Source: Acidobacteriaceae bacterium (GTDB lineage Bacteria; Acidobacteriota; Terriglobia; Terriglobales; Acidobacteriaceae). From it: 64,000 bases of DNA. Of the stretch, positions 54,697 through 63,259 are shown piece after piece; within the stretch, counting starts at the first letter, position 1, and every line of letters starts with the position of its first letter. A model generated the notes under the pieces. The model made no database searches. It was not told where the DNA came from and saw only the letters and a list, made by a program, of their open reading frames with translations. Both the position numbers and the translations under genes were made by a program. The stretch covers positions 1-64,000 of the forward strand of contig JASHNW010000045.1 in NCBI GenBank assembly GCA_030041435.1. Reading direction: 5' to 3'.

Positions 54697-54894
54697 CATC
54701 GTACCTTCGCCCCATTTGACACAAAGAAGCTCAACTGTTTTAGCATGGGCCTTTGGGTTGAACCATTCACGGCTGCTGACTGGCTCCGCTTTTGGGTTCT
54801 CGCACGCATTCATCTTTACCGGTTCGCATCGGCCCCGCAGCAGCCCACAGTTGTTGACGACTTCTCTGTACCGAAGTCAAAAAATTAGTCAGAC

Positions 54895-55920
54895 ATGATT
54901 ACTGTTCAGGACCTGACCAAGCGATACGCGCGCACCACCGCCGTCGACCACATTTCTTTTTCCGTTACCAAAGGCGAAATCGTCGGATTTCTCGGCCCCA
55001 ACGGCGCCGGCAAAACCACGACCATGCGTATGCTCACGTGCTTCTTCCCGCCCACCGCGGGCAAAGCCACGGTCGCCGGCTTCGATGTGCTCGATCAGCC
55101 CCTCGAAGTTCGCCGTCACATCGGCTACCTGCCTGAGGCGCCCCCGCTTTACCTCGAAATGGAGACCATCGACTACCTCCGTTTCGTCGGCCGCCTCAAG
55201 GGCCTCGCCGGCCCCGAACTGGAGAAGCGCGTCGCCTTCGTCATCGATCGCTGCGCCATCGGCGACATGAAAAATAAGCTCCTCGGCAAGCTTTCCAAAG
55301 GCTACCGCCAGCGCGTCGGACTCGCCCAGGCCATCATCCACAACCCCGATGTCCTCATCCTCGACGAGCCCACCTCCGGTCTCGATCCCCGCCAGATCAA
55401 CGAAGCCCGCGAGCTCATCCGCTCCCTCGCCGGCGACCACACCATCATCCTCAGTACCCACATCCTGCCTGAGGTCGAGCAGACCTGCGAGCAGGTCATC
55501 ATCATCAACAAGGGCAAACTCGTCGCCACCGACTCCGTTGCCAACCTCCAGGCGCGCGCCCGCGGCGCCGAATCCATGCTGCTCGAAGTCGGCGTGCGCG
55601 GCGGTGAATTTCCCTCCCCGCGCGCGCAGCAGCGTATCGAGCAGGTTGCCGGAGTCAGCCGCGTCGTCTGCAAAGAACAATTCGCTCAGGGCGCAGTCTT
55701 CGAAATCGAAGCCAGCCGCGGCCAGCTCATACGCGGCGACCTCGCCCGCGCTATCGTCAACGCCGGCTGGGAGCTCAACGAGCTTCGCCCCGCCGCCATG
55801 AGCCTCGAGGAAATCTTCCTCCAGCTCACCGACGCGCCCGCCGCCGAATCCGCGCCACCCGATTCCCCTGCGCCCCCACCCCCGGCGCCCGACGCTCCCG
55901 CTCCGGAGGCCAATGCATGA
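54895..55920 (+). CDS. ABC-2 type ATP-binding protein (GldA-like)
   Basis: 341 residues. Walker A GPNGAGKTTTM, signature LSKGYRQRVGLAQAI and Walker B VLILDEPTSGLDP are intact, and the segment YLPEAPPLYLEME is typical of the GldA/NatA group. The C-terminal 25 residues are proline/alanine-rich. The stop overlaps the permease start by 4 bases. It is first of a four-gene operon with ABC permease, GldG-like and DUF4340 genes. Confidence 0.94.
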   Translation: MITVQDLTKRYARTTAVDHISFSVTKGEIVGFLGPNGAGKTTTMRMLTCFFPPTAGKATVAGFDVLDQPLEVRRHIGYLPEAPPLYLEMETIDYLRFVGRLKGLAGPELEKRVAFVIDRCAIGDMKNKLLGKLSKGYRQRVGLAQAIIHNPDVLILDEPTSGLDPRQINEARELIRSLAGDHTIILSTHILPEVEQTCEQVIIINKGKLVATDSVANLQARARGAESMLLEVGVRGGEFPSPRAQQRIEQVAGVSRVVCKEQFAQGAVFEIEASRGQLIRGDLARAIVNAGWELNELRPAAMSLEEIFLQLTDAPAAESAPPDSPAPPPPAPDAPAPEANA

Positions 55921-56684
55921 GAAATACCTGGATCGTCTGCCGCCGCGAACTGAACAGCTATTTCACTTCCCCCATCGCGTGGCTGCTGCTCACCATGTAC
56001 AGCCTCATCTTCGGCTATTTCTTCTGGAACCTGCTCAGCCTCTTTATTCAGCAGGGCATTGAAATGCAGATGATGGGCCAGGCCTCGCCCATGAACGTCA
56101 ATGAGCAGATCATCAGCCCCCTCATCGCCAACAGCGCCTTCCTCCAGATCCTTTTCATCCCCCTCATTACCATGCGCCTCTTTGCCGAAGAAAAGCGCAA
56201 CGGCACCATCGAGCTGCTGGCCACGTCCCCGGTCCGCGACGTCGAGATCATCCTCGGCAAGTGGCTGGCCGCTCTGCTGCTCTACGGCTGGCTGGTCCTC
56301 TTTACCGGCCTCAACCTCGCTTTCCTCTTCCGCTACGGCAACCCCGACTGGAAGACGACTCTGGTGGCCTTCCTCGGCCTCATCCTCCAGGGAGCCGCGC
56401 TGCTCGCCATCGGCACCTTCATCTCCACCCTCACCAAAAATCAGATCATCGCCGGCGCCTGCACCTTCGCTGCCTGCCTCCTCCTCTGGGTCTTCGCCTG
56501 GGTCACCAGCTATAACTCCGCCACCTGGGCCACCGTCCTCTCCTATATCTCCGTTCTCTCTCACTCGGAATCCTTCAACCGCGGCGTGCTCGAGCTCAAG
56601 GATGCTGTCTACTATCTCAGCGTCGTCTTCCTTGGCCTCTTCCTCACCACCCGCTCCATGGAATCCCTTCGCTGGAGGTCTTAA
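55917..56684 (+). CDS. ABC-2 type permease (GldF-like)
   Basis: 255 residues with six membrane segments. The opening ICRRELNSYFTSPIAWLLL in outline, then LFAEEKRNGTIELLATSPVRDVEIILGKW, are standard ABC-2 permease features and match GldF-type proteins. The ATG overlaps the ATPase stop (ATGA). It works with the GldA-like ATPase. Confidence 0.93.
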   Translation: MRNTWIVCRRELNSYFTSPIAWLLLTMYSLIFGYFFWNLLSLFIQQGIEMQMMGQASPMNVNEQIISPLIANSAFLQILFIPLITMRLFAEEKRNGTIELLATSPVRDVEIILGKWLAALLLYGWLVLFTGLNLAFLFRYGNPDWKTTLVAFLGLILQGAALLAIGTFISTLTKNQIIAGACTFAACLLLWVFAWVTSYNSATWATVLSYISVLSHSESFNRGVLELKDAVYYLSVVFLGLFLTTRSMESLRWRS

Positions 56685-56690
56685 TCGGGA

Positions 56691-58070
56691 ATGGCAAGCC
56701 ATTGGCTGAAGGCGAGACAAACGAAGTACGCTGCCTACGCGACCGTCTACATTCTCGTCATCCTCGCCGTAGTCGTCGTCGCCAACGTTCTCGCCGATCG
56801 TTACAACAAGACGTACGACGCGACCTCAAACAAGCGCTACAGCCTCTCCCAGGAGACGAAGAAAATCGTCGCTGGCCTCAGGCAGCCCGCGACCGTCACC
56901 TACTTCAATCAGAGCACCCACTTCGGCCAGGGCCGCGATCTTCTCGACGAATACTCCAGCCTCTCGTCGAAGGTCCACGTCGAGTACGTCGATCCCGACA
57001 AGCAGCCCGAAATCGCCCGCGCTGACAGCATCAGCACCGTCCCCACCGTGACCGTGACCATCGGCGATCGCACCGAAAAAGCCAGTGACGTCAGCGAAGA
57101 AGGCATCACCGGCGCCTTCATCCGCGACATCAAGGGCAACACCCGCACCGTCTGCTTCGTCACCGGCAGCGGCGAGCACCAGATCGACGACGACTCCCGC
57201 GACGGTCTCTCGCAGCTCAAAACCGTCCTCGCGCACGACAGCTACGAGGCGCAATCCGTCGACCTCGTCACGCAGGCCGCCATCCCCGCCGCCTGCACCG
57301 CCGTCGTTGTCGCCGGTCCCATCCACGACTACGAAGCGCCCGAAGTCAACGCCCTCAAAACATACGTCGAAAACGGCGGCCGCGCCTTCTTCATGCTCGA
57401 CCCGCCGCTGCAGATGGGATCCAACACCATATCCGGCAACGACGCCCTCACCGCCCTCCTGCAATCCTGGGGCGTCACCGTCGACAAAGACCTCGTTCTC
57501 GATCTCAACCCCATCGGCCAGATCGCCGGCCTCGGTCCGCAGGAGCCCCTGGTCACCTCCTACGACACCAGCCAGCCCATCGTCGCCCAGATGCGCGGCA
57601 CAGCAACCGCATTCCCGATGACGGGTTCGCTTACCGTCGCCAACACCGCCAAATCCACAGCCAGCCAGCTCTTCAGTTCGTCCTCCAGCAGCTTTGCCAC
57701 GCTCAACCTCAGCTCTCCCAGGGTCAGCGCCAGCGATCCCAGCAACAAGAAGGGCCCCCTCGTCCTCGCCGCCGCAGCCACGTACGAAACAGGCAAGGCC
57801 AATCAGGAGGGCCGCATCGTCGTTGTCGGCAGCTCCATCTGGGCATCGAATCGATTCCTCGGCTTCAACGGCAACGCCGACCTCGCCGCCAACGCCATCA
57901 ACTGGCTCTGCTCCGATGAGGACCTCATCTCCATCCGGCCCAAGACCCCGGATGAGCGTCAGGTCACCATGACGGCCGCGCAGCTCAGCATGGTCCGTCT
58001 CGTCAGCCAGTTCGTGCTGCCCCTCATCGTCATCGTCGCCGGCATCCTGGTCTGGTGGAAGAGGAGATAG
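56691..58070 (+). CDS. GldG-like ABC-2 auxiliary protein
   Basis: 459 residues. An N-terminal membrane helix (YILVILAVVVVANVLAD) and a C-terminal one (QFVLPLIVIVAGILVWW) flank a large periplasmic domain beginning KRYSLSQETKKIVAGLRQP, the ABC_transp_aux/GldG pattern. GSGEHQIDDD and GGRAFFMLDPPLQ are further markers. It is encoded 6 bp after the permease, presumably forming the complex with it. Confidence 0.93.
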   Translation: MASHWLKARQTKYAAYATVYILVILAVVVVANVLADRYNKTYDATSNKRYSLSQETKKIVAGLRQPATVTYFNQSTHFGQGRDLLDEYSSLSSKVHVEYVDPDKQPEIARADSISTVPTVTVTIGDRTEKASDVSEEGITGAFIRDIKGNTRTVCFVTGSGEHQIDDDSRDGLSQLKTVLAHDSYEAQSVDLVTQAAIPAACTAVVVAGPIHDYEAPEVNALKTYVENGGRAFFMLDPPLQMGSNTISGNDALTALLQSWGVTVDKDLVLDLNPIGQIAGLGPQEPLVTSYDTSQPIVAQMRGTATAFPMTGSLTVANTAKSTASQLFSSSSSSFATLNLSSPRVSASDPSNKKGPLVLAAAATYETGKANQEGRIVVVGSSIWASNRFLGFNGNADLAANAINWLCSDEDLISIRPKTPDERQVTMTAAQLSMVRLVSQFVLPLIVIVAGILVWWKRR

Positions 58071-58121
58071 CCCCGTGCTCGCTCTGCAACGGAACGTCTG
58101 CCTTCGTGCGTGGAGTGCGCG

Positions 58122-59447
58122 ATGAAGTTTCGCGGTCTCATCGCTGCGGTCGTCATCCTTGCCGGCCTCGGAGGTGTCCTCTACTGGTCGCAGCACCATA
58201 AACCCAGCACCGCTCCCGCCGGGCCGGTCGTTCCCGCCATCGTCAAGTTCGACTCCTCCGCCGTCACCAGCCTCACCCTGCGGCCCAAAGGCGCCCAGGC
58301 CATCACGCTCACTCCCTCGGGAGCCTCCCTCTGGACGATCACCGCGCCCATCAATTTCCGCGCCGATTCTGACAGCGTCAACCAGATGGTCGCCACCCTC
58401 GCCGATCTCATCCCCCAGCGCACCGTCGAAGACAAAGCCTCCGATCTCGCGAAGTACGGCCTCAGCGATCCGTCGCTCGCCGTCGACGTCGCCGAAAAGA
58501 ACAACCAGTCCGCCCATCTCATCCTTGGCGATCGCACCCCCACCGGCGACGCCTTCTACGCCATGGTTCCCGGCGATCCGCATGTCTACACGGTCTCGGC
58601 CACCGTCGACAACACGCTCAGCAAGAGCCTGAACGATCTGCGCAACCGTCACCTCGTCCCCGTCCAGTCTCTCGATGTCCAGAACGTTGAGCTCCTTCGC
58701 AACGGCCAGGACGTCTCCATCGCCCGCGTCCCCTCCGGCTGGCAAATCCAGAAGCCGCAGCCGTACCGCACCGACAATTACGAGGTCGACGGCCTGGTGC
58801 AGCAAATCGTCTCCGCCACGTGGGACGAATCGACCAACACACCCCAGTCCGCCGCCGCCTTCGCCCACGGCACGCCCGTCGCCACCGTAAAGGTCTCCAC
58901 CGGCTCCGGCGCCAGCGCGCCCACTGACACCCTCGAAGTCCGCAAATCGAAGGACGACTACTTCGCCAAATCCAGCGCCGTGGAAGGCACCTGGAAGATC
59001 GACTCGTCGCTGGCCACGGCGCTGGATCGCAGCGTCGACGATTTCCGCAACAAACAGCTCCTCAACTTCGGCTATGCCGACCCGCTCAACATCGAGTACC
59101 AGTCCGGCGCGACCAGTCTGAACCTCGTCCGTTCCAACAAAGACTGGTATTCGAACGGCAAAAAGATGGACGCGGACAGTGTCGACTCCCTCATCAGCGC
59201 AATCCGTGGCCTGGCCGCATCGAAGTTTGTCGATTCCGGATTCACCAAACCCGATATCACCCTGACCGTCGTCTCCGTGGAGGGCCGCGCCATCGAGAAG
59301 ATCTCCTTCCAGAAGACCCCGGACGGCGCCATCGCCAAACGCAGTGACGGCCCCGGCCTCTACGTCCTCGACTCCGTCACCATGAACAACCTCTACACCG
59401 CAGCCGCAGGCATCAAACCAGCCGCAGCGCCCGCCAAAAAGAAATAG
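58122..59447 (+). CDS. DUF4340 periplasmic protein of the Gld-like operon
   Basis: 441 residues. One N-terminal membrane anchor (LIAAVVILAGLGGVLYW) is followed by repeated DUF4340 beta-rich modules (LWTITAPINFRADSDSVNQMVATLADL; WQIQKPQPYRTDNYEVDGLVQQIV). It is the usual fourth member of GldA-F-G-like loci outside gliding bacteria. Function is unknown; the geometry suggests a large periplasmic sensor or substrate handler. Confidence 0.92.
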   Translation: MKFRGLIAAVVILAGLGGVLYWSQHHKPSTAPAGPVVPAIVKFDSSAVTSLTLRPKGAQAITLTPSGASLWTITAPINFRADSDSVNQMVATLADLIPQRTVEDKASDLAKYGLSDPSLAVDVAEKNNQSAHLILGDRTPTGDAFYAMVPGDPHVYTVSATVDNTLSKSLNDLRNRHLVPVQSLDVQNVELLRNGQDVSIARVPSGWQIQKPQPYRTDNYEVDGLVQQIVSATWDESTNTPQSAAAFAHGTPVATVKVSTGSGASAPTDTLEVRKSKDDYFAKSSAVEGTWKIDSSLATALDRSVDDFRNKQLLNFGYADPLNIEYQSGATSLNLVRSNKDWYSNGKKMDADSVDSLISAIRGLAASKFVDSGFTKPDITLTVVSVEGRAIEKISFQKTPDGAIAKRSDGPGLYVLDSVTMNNLYTAAAGIKPAAAPAKKK

Positions 59448-59497
59448 GCAGTAGCCGCCAAACCGACCACCGGCTCTCGCCCGCAGGCTATCTGACT

Positions 59498-59567
59498 GCC
59501 CGCTCCATCCCTGACCGCTCCATCCCTGACCGCTCCATCTCTGCCCGCTCCATCCCTCAGCGCTGCC
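59498..59567. repeat. 15-bp tandem repeat before pyrE
   Basis: Four copies of a 15-bp unit (GACCGCTCCATCCCT with minor changes) in tandem between the DUF4340 stop and the pyrE start, followed by CAGCGCTG. Unlike the other arrays its period is 15, but the composition and position (intergenic, after a stop codon) are similar. Confidence 0.75.
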
Positions 59568-59583
59568 GTTAAACTATTCCCTG

Positions 59584-60195
59584 ATGACCGACCCATCCCC
59601 GCGCACGGCGCTCCTCGATCTCCTCGCCCGGACCTCGTTCCGCCTCGGCAGCTTCACGCTCTCCTCCGGCGCAAAGAGCGACTACTACATCGACTGCCGC
59701 ACCACCACCCTCCACGCTGAAGGAGCGCGCCTCACCGGCCTCGCCATCCTCGACGTGCTCCGTGAGCACAATCTGCACCCCGCAGCCGTCGGCGGTCTCA
59801 CCATGGGGGCGGACCCGGTCGTCTCCGCCGTCTCCATCGCCAGCGCCTGGCGCGCACATGAAGATCACGGCGCACCGCTCATCCACGGCTTCCTCGTGCG
59901 CAAGACTGAGAAGGCTCATGGCACCGGCCGCCGCATCGAAGGTTTCCTTCAGCAGGACGCCCCCGTCCTCATCGTCGACGACGTCTGCACCACCGGCGCA
60001 TCGACCATCGCTGCCATCGAGGCCGCCCGCGAAGCCGGCATGATGGTCATCGCCGCCATCTGCCTCGTCGAGCGCGAAGAGGCCGGAGGCCGCGCCGCTC
60101 TCGAAGCAGCCTGCCAGGGCGCTCCCTTCATCCGCCTCTACACCGCCAACGACATCCGCGCCGCGCACCTCCGCCAGTTGCCTGCGGCAATCTGA
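59584..60195 (+). CDS. pyrE: Orotate phosphoribosyltransferase
   Basis: PyrE joins orotate to PRPP to give OMP in pyrimidine synthesis. The PRPP loop is VLIVDDVCTTGAST near residue 125. TLSSGAKSDYYIDCRTTTL and VGGLTMGADPV are the other conserved blocks. 203 residues is normal. It stands alone behind the Gld-like operon and converges with the sedolisin gene. Confidence 0.95.
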   Translation: MTDPSPRTALLDLLARTSFRLGSFTLSSGAKSDYYIDCRTTTLHAEGARLTGLAILDVLREHNLHPAAVGGLTMGADPVVSAVSIASAWRAHEDHGAPLIHGFLVRKTEKAHGTGRRIEGFLQQDAPVLIVDDVCTTGASTIAAIEAAREAGMMVIAAICLVEREEAGGRAALEAACQGAPFIRLYTANDIRAAHLRQLPAAI

Positions 60196-60365
60196 GCGCT
60201 AAAGAAACACGCAGCGCGCTCCATCGGGCAGCGGCTGCGTGTCGAAAAGTCCTGTTCAAATGCCGCCGCGCGGTGTGAAACCGTTCTTCCTGCGGCACCC
60301 AGGAGGACCCGTCCCGGGGACGAATCCTCCCGAGCCACTCGCTGCAACGGCGGTGGCGAAGAGAC

Positions 60366-61769
60366 CTACTTGCCTCCGTACCCTCTCACGTTCCCCACGC
60401 CGGTGCACAAATCCCACCCCGAGGCCGTGGAGTAACCAAGGTACGGACCGCAGAAGCCCGACACGACGTCGGCGTAGTCCGACGTATTGGCTCTGTTCGT
60501 GTACACCGTCGTCAGTTCGGCATTCGAGCTCGCCGCAAAGGCGCCTGCCCGGTTGATTACTCCCGCCAGGTTCGGTGTCGCTACGCTGGTGCCGCCCACG
60601 ATCCACCATCCTGCTGTTGCCGGCAGCTCCGCATCGAAGTAATCCTCAGACAGCTCGTAGCTGCTCCACACCCAGACCCCCGTAATCGGATCCGAATCGA
60701 ACGAAAGATCCGGAACTCCTCGGGCCGTGCCCACGATGGAGCTGATTCCGCTCTGATAGCTCGGAATCGCCTCGTACAGGCTCACGCCTCCGCCGGCTGA
60801 CGCCCAGGCTCTCTGGTCCATGTTCGCGCCGGTCGACGGGTTGCGCCGCGAATCCGTTCCGCCCGCGCACACCACGTTCGGCGAAGTGCACGGCCAGAGG
60901 GTGCCCGGACTGTCTCCAGCCGCCGCAAAATACACCACGTTGGACGTCGTGAAGTAGGTGTCATAGCTGGTTTCGCTGGAGAACTCGCCCCCGCCCCAGC
61001 TCATCGACACTTCGCCCTTTCCCGTGCTTCCGGAGGGGCAGGTGCTCGTGCTGCCGCACAGAACCAGGTTGCCGGCCATCGTCACAGCCGTCAGCAGATC
61101 CGAGTACGAGTTGGAATTGGCCTCCACCAGGTAAATCCTGGCTTGCGGCGCCTCAGCGTGAGCGTATTCGACGTCCAGCGCCTCTTCCAGCTCCCAGCCG
61201 CCGGTCGGGTCCACCGGAGGCGGCGTTCCGCTCTCGTACACCACCTGGAACTGCGAATCGGCGAACGGAAGTCCGAACTCGTCCGAGAAATACGCCAGGT
61301 CTGGCCCGGCAAACGGATCGTCATAGGCGTCCACGACGGCGATCGTATTGGTGCCTCCCGTCGGATTGGCGGTTACCGTGTTAGGGTTGCAACCCGTCGT
61401 CAGTGCCACCAGCGAATAGATGCACGCCAGCGAAGCTGGTGTCTCGTAGGCATATCCGCTAAACGGCGGGCCATAGCTATAGCCAGGCCTCGGCGGCGTT
61501 ACCGTTGAGGGATTCCACCCGGCGGGCAGATTAATCTGGAGATTCGTGTGTGCTGTCATCGTCTTCAGCGTCGTCCCCTGCTTCGGCGAGGGCATGCTCG
61601 ACGACGGAATCACCACCATCCCGCCCGTGACTTTGGCGTTGTTGATGTTCGAAACCTTTACCACCGGCATGCGGGGCACAACCTGCGCTTCGGACTGTTG
61701 TGCGGAGAAAACTGCCAACGAGCACACAGCGAGACCCGAAAACAGCGCGAGGGTCAGTTGCTGCTTCAT
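60366..61769 (-). CDS. Sedolisin-family (S53) acid serine-carboxyl protease
   Basis: 467 residues. The signal peptide (LTLALFSGLAVCSLAVFSA) is followed by only about 100 residues before the catalytic domain, so the usual large activation prodomain appears missing. The catalytic Glu and Asp lie in ELEEALDVEYAHA, the oxyanion Asp in GVPDLSFDSDP and the Ser in GGTSVATPN. The ATG has AAGGAG 8 bases upstream. Such enzymes work at low pH outside the cell. The gene is preceded by a structured leader. Confidence 0.92.
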   Translation of the reverse strand: MKQQLTLALFSGLAVCSLAVFSAQQSEAQVVPRMPVVKVSNINNAKVTGGMVVIPSSSMPSPKQGTTLKTMTAHTNLQINLPAGWNPSTVTPPRPGYSYGPPFSGYAYETPASLACIYSLVALTTGCNPNTVTANPTGGTNTIAVVDAYDDPFAGPDLAYFSDEFGLPFADSQFQVVYESGTPPPVDPTGGWELEEALDVEYAHAEAPQARIYLVEANSNSYSDLLTAVTMAGNLVLCGSTSTCPSGSTGKGEVSMSWGGGEFSSETSYDTYFTTSNVVYFAAAGDSPGTLWPCTSPNVVCAGGTDSRRNPSTGANMDQRAWASAGGGVSLYEAIPSYQSGISSIVGTARGVPDLSFDSDPITGVWVWSSYELSEDYFDAELPATAGWWIVGGTSVATPNLAGVINRAGAFAASSNAELTTVYTNRANTSDYADVVSGFCGPYLGYSTASGWDLCTGVGNVRGYGGK

Positions 61770-61863
61770 AGAGGGAGCTCCTTGCATCTTGAATTAGGGG
61801 GGAGCCTGATCTTACGCATGTCCTGGGCAAAAAGGGAAGCAGTTATTTCGAAAAAATAGCGTT

Positions 61864-61891
61864 AAAAAGGCGCCGTTTTGCTGCCGGCGCC
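61864..61891 (-). terminator. Intrinsic terminator upstream of the sedolisin start
   Basis: On the minus strand a 7-bp GC stem (GGCGCCG at 61891-61885 with its complement at 61875-61869) is followed by TTTTTAAC. It lies within the presumed leader, so it could be a regulated attenuator rather than the end of a gene. Confidence 0.7.
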
Positions 61892-62202
61892 TCTTTCCAA
61901 CTTTGGTAATACCCGTTCGACTGGAACCGGCCCCATCCCATGGAACGCCGGTAATGCAATTCCTGATTCGGTGCATCCCGAAGCCGTTGCACTCAAGTCG
62001 ACGCGACCCCAGGGAGCGGCGACCTTGCACTCAATCCGAAAGGCCACAGGAACTCAGGAATTGCCGCTACAGCAGTTTCGGAATTGGTGTAGACCGAGGG
62101 CACACGCTCAAGTAGCTTTTTAATCAAGAAAAGCCACCCTGTACCGGCCTTAGAAAGTCTACGTGTATTCCGAAACTGCTCTGATCCTGGCGGCATTCCC
62201 GC

Positions 62203-62238
62203 TAAAAACGCATGGCTCCGGTTTTCGACCGGAGCCAC
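62203..62238 (-). terminator. Rho-independent terminator of the OmpA gene
   Basis: A perfect 10-bp stem (TGGCTCCGGT with ACCGGAGCCA, 62213-62222 and 62228-62237) has a 5-base loop. On the minus strand it is followed by TGCGTTTTT. It lies 40 bp beyond the OmpA stop. Confidence 0.88.
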
Positions 62239-62278
62239 ACGCCTGGACAGGAGACTCAGTTCTGCTGCATGGAAGCTG

Positions 62279-63043
62279 CTACTGCATCGTAGGATTGGTG
62301 TTACCGCTCGGCGGATTCAGGCTGCCCGTCTGCGTCGCCGGGCTGTTCTGCGCCCCGGCGTTGCTCAGCAGCTGAATTTCCACCCGCCGGTTCTTCGCCC
62401 GTCCCGCCGCGCTCTGATCCGACGCCACCTGCACGTCCTTGCCCAACCCCACCAAATAGAACTTGTGTGCCGGAACGTTATACTTCGACGCCAGATACTG
62501 CACCACCGCCATCGCCCGCCGGTCGCTCAGACCGTAGTTGTACTCCTTCGATCCGATCGAATCCGTCCCGCCCGTTACTTCCAGGATGTAGCTCTTCGTG
62601 CTTGCCAGCTGCCCGCCGAACTGATCCAGTTGATCCTTGTCTGCCCGCGTCAGCACCGACTTGTTGAACCCGAACGTCACCGAAACATCCGCCACCTGCT
62701 GGTAGTTGTCCAGATTCGCAATCACCCCCGCCAGCGAATCTGCCCGGTTCACTGCATCCTGCGAAGACGTCTGCGCCCCATTCGCCGCCTGGGTGGCGTT
62801 CTGCGCCGACTGCTGCGCCTGGTTTGCTGAGTTCTGCGCCTGCTGGATACCCGCCTGCGCCCGCTGATCCACGTCGTGGATGGCCCGGTTATTCGCCGCC
62901 GTCGCGTCATCCAGCTCGTTCGTCTTCTGGATCACCGGCTCCGTCTGGCTGCGTACGTAGCTTTTCGTTGTGCAACCTGTGGTTAGCACCAGGGCAAGGG
63001 CCGCCACGGCTGATGCGGCTGCATATCCTGTTTTTCGCGTCAT
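62279..63043 (-). CDS. OmpA-family peptidoglycan-associated lipoprotein
   Basis: 254 residues. The lipobox LTTGC near residue 24 predicts lipidation. A coiled-coil/helical middle (IQQAQNSANQAQQSAQNATQ) precedes the OmpA domain (VTFGFNKSVLTRADKDQLDQF, GGTDSIGSKEYNYGLSDRRA, AAGRAKNRRVEIQLL). It probably links the outer membrane to peptidoglycan. The usual GHTD of the domain reads GGTD. A strong terminator follows. Confidence 0.94.
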   Translation of the reverse strand: MTRKTGYAAASAVAALALVLTTGCTTKSYVRSQTEPVIQKTNELDDATAANNRAIHDVDQRAQAGIQQAQNSANQAQQSAQNATQAANGAQTSSQDAVNRADSLAGVIANLDNYQQVADVSVTFGFNKSVLTRADKDQLDQFGGQLASTKSYILEVTGGTDSIGSKEYNYGLSDRRAMAVVQYLASKYNVPAHKFYLVGLGKDVQVASDQSAAGRAKNRRVEIQLLSNAGAQNSPATQTGSLNPPSGNTNPTMQ

Positions 63044-63259
63044 GGGTTATCTCCCTGTCGGACTTCTCTTCTGCTGGAGACGGCGCACCGCATACTGCGC
63101 ACGGCCGCCCTCGCTCATCGTCATCATTCATTGCACCTGCAGGTCCAATCCCACTCATCGCCGCATCCATAAGCAAGGAAACGTCTTAACCCAGCTTCAC
63201 CCCCGCGCCATCCACCCTCTTTCCTCCAGCAACCCGGTAGTTTTTACCCACCCGCAGAG

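Larger units (their letters stand above)
61770..62278 (-). promoter_or_regulatory. Structured 509-bp leader region of the sedolisin gene
   Basis: No gene is seen. Read on the minus strand, an imperfect 24-base inverted repeat (62157-62180 with 62071-62094, 20 of 24 paired) encloses a small hairpin. A GCAATTCCTGA inverted pair (61956-61966 with 62054-62064) comes next, and an intrinsic terminator (61864-61891) lies 95 bases before the ATG. A terminator inside a leader suggests attenuation. The ompA terminator closes the region at the far side. Confidence 0.55.
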
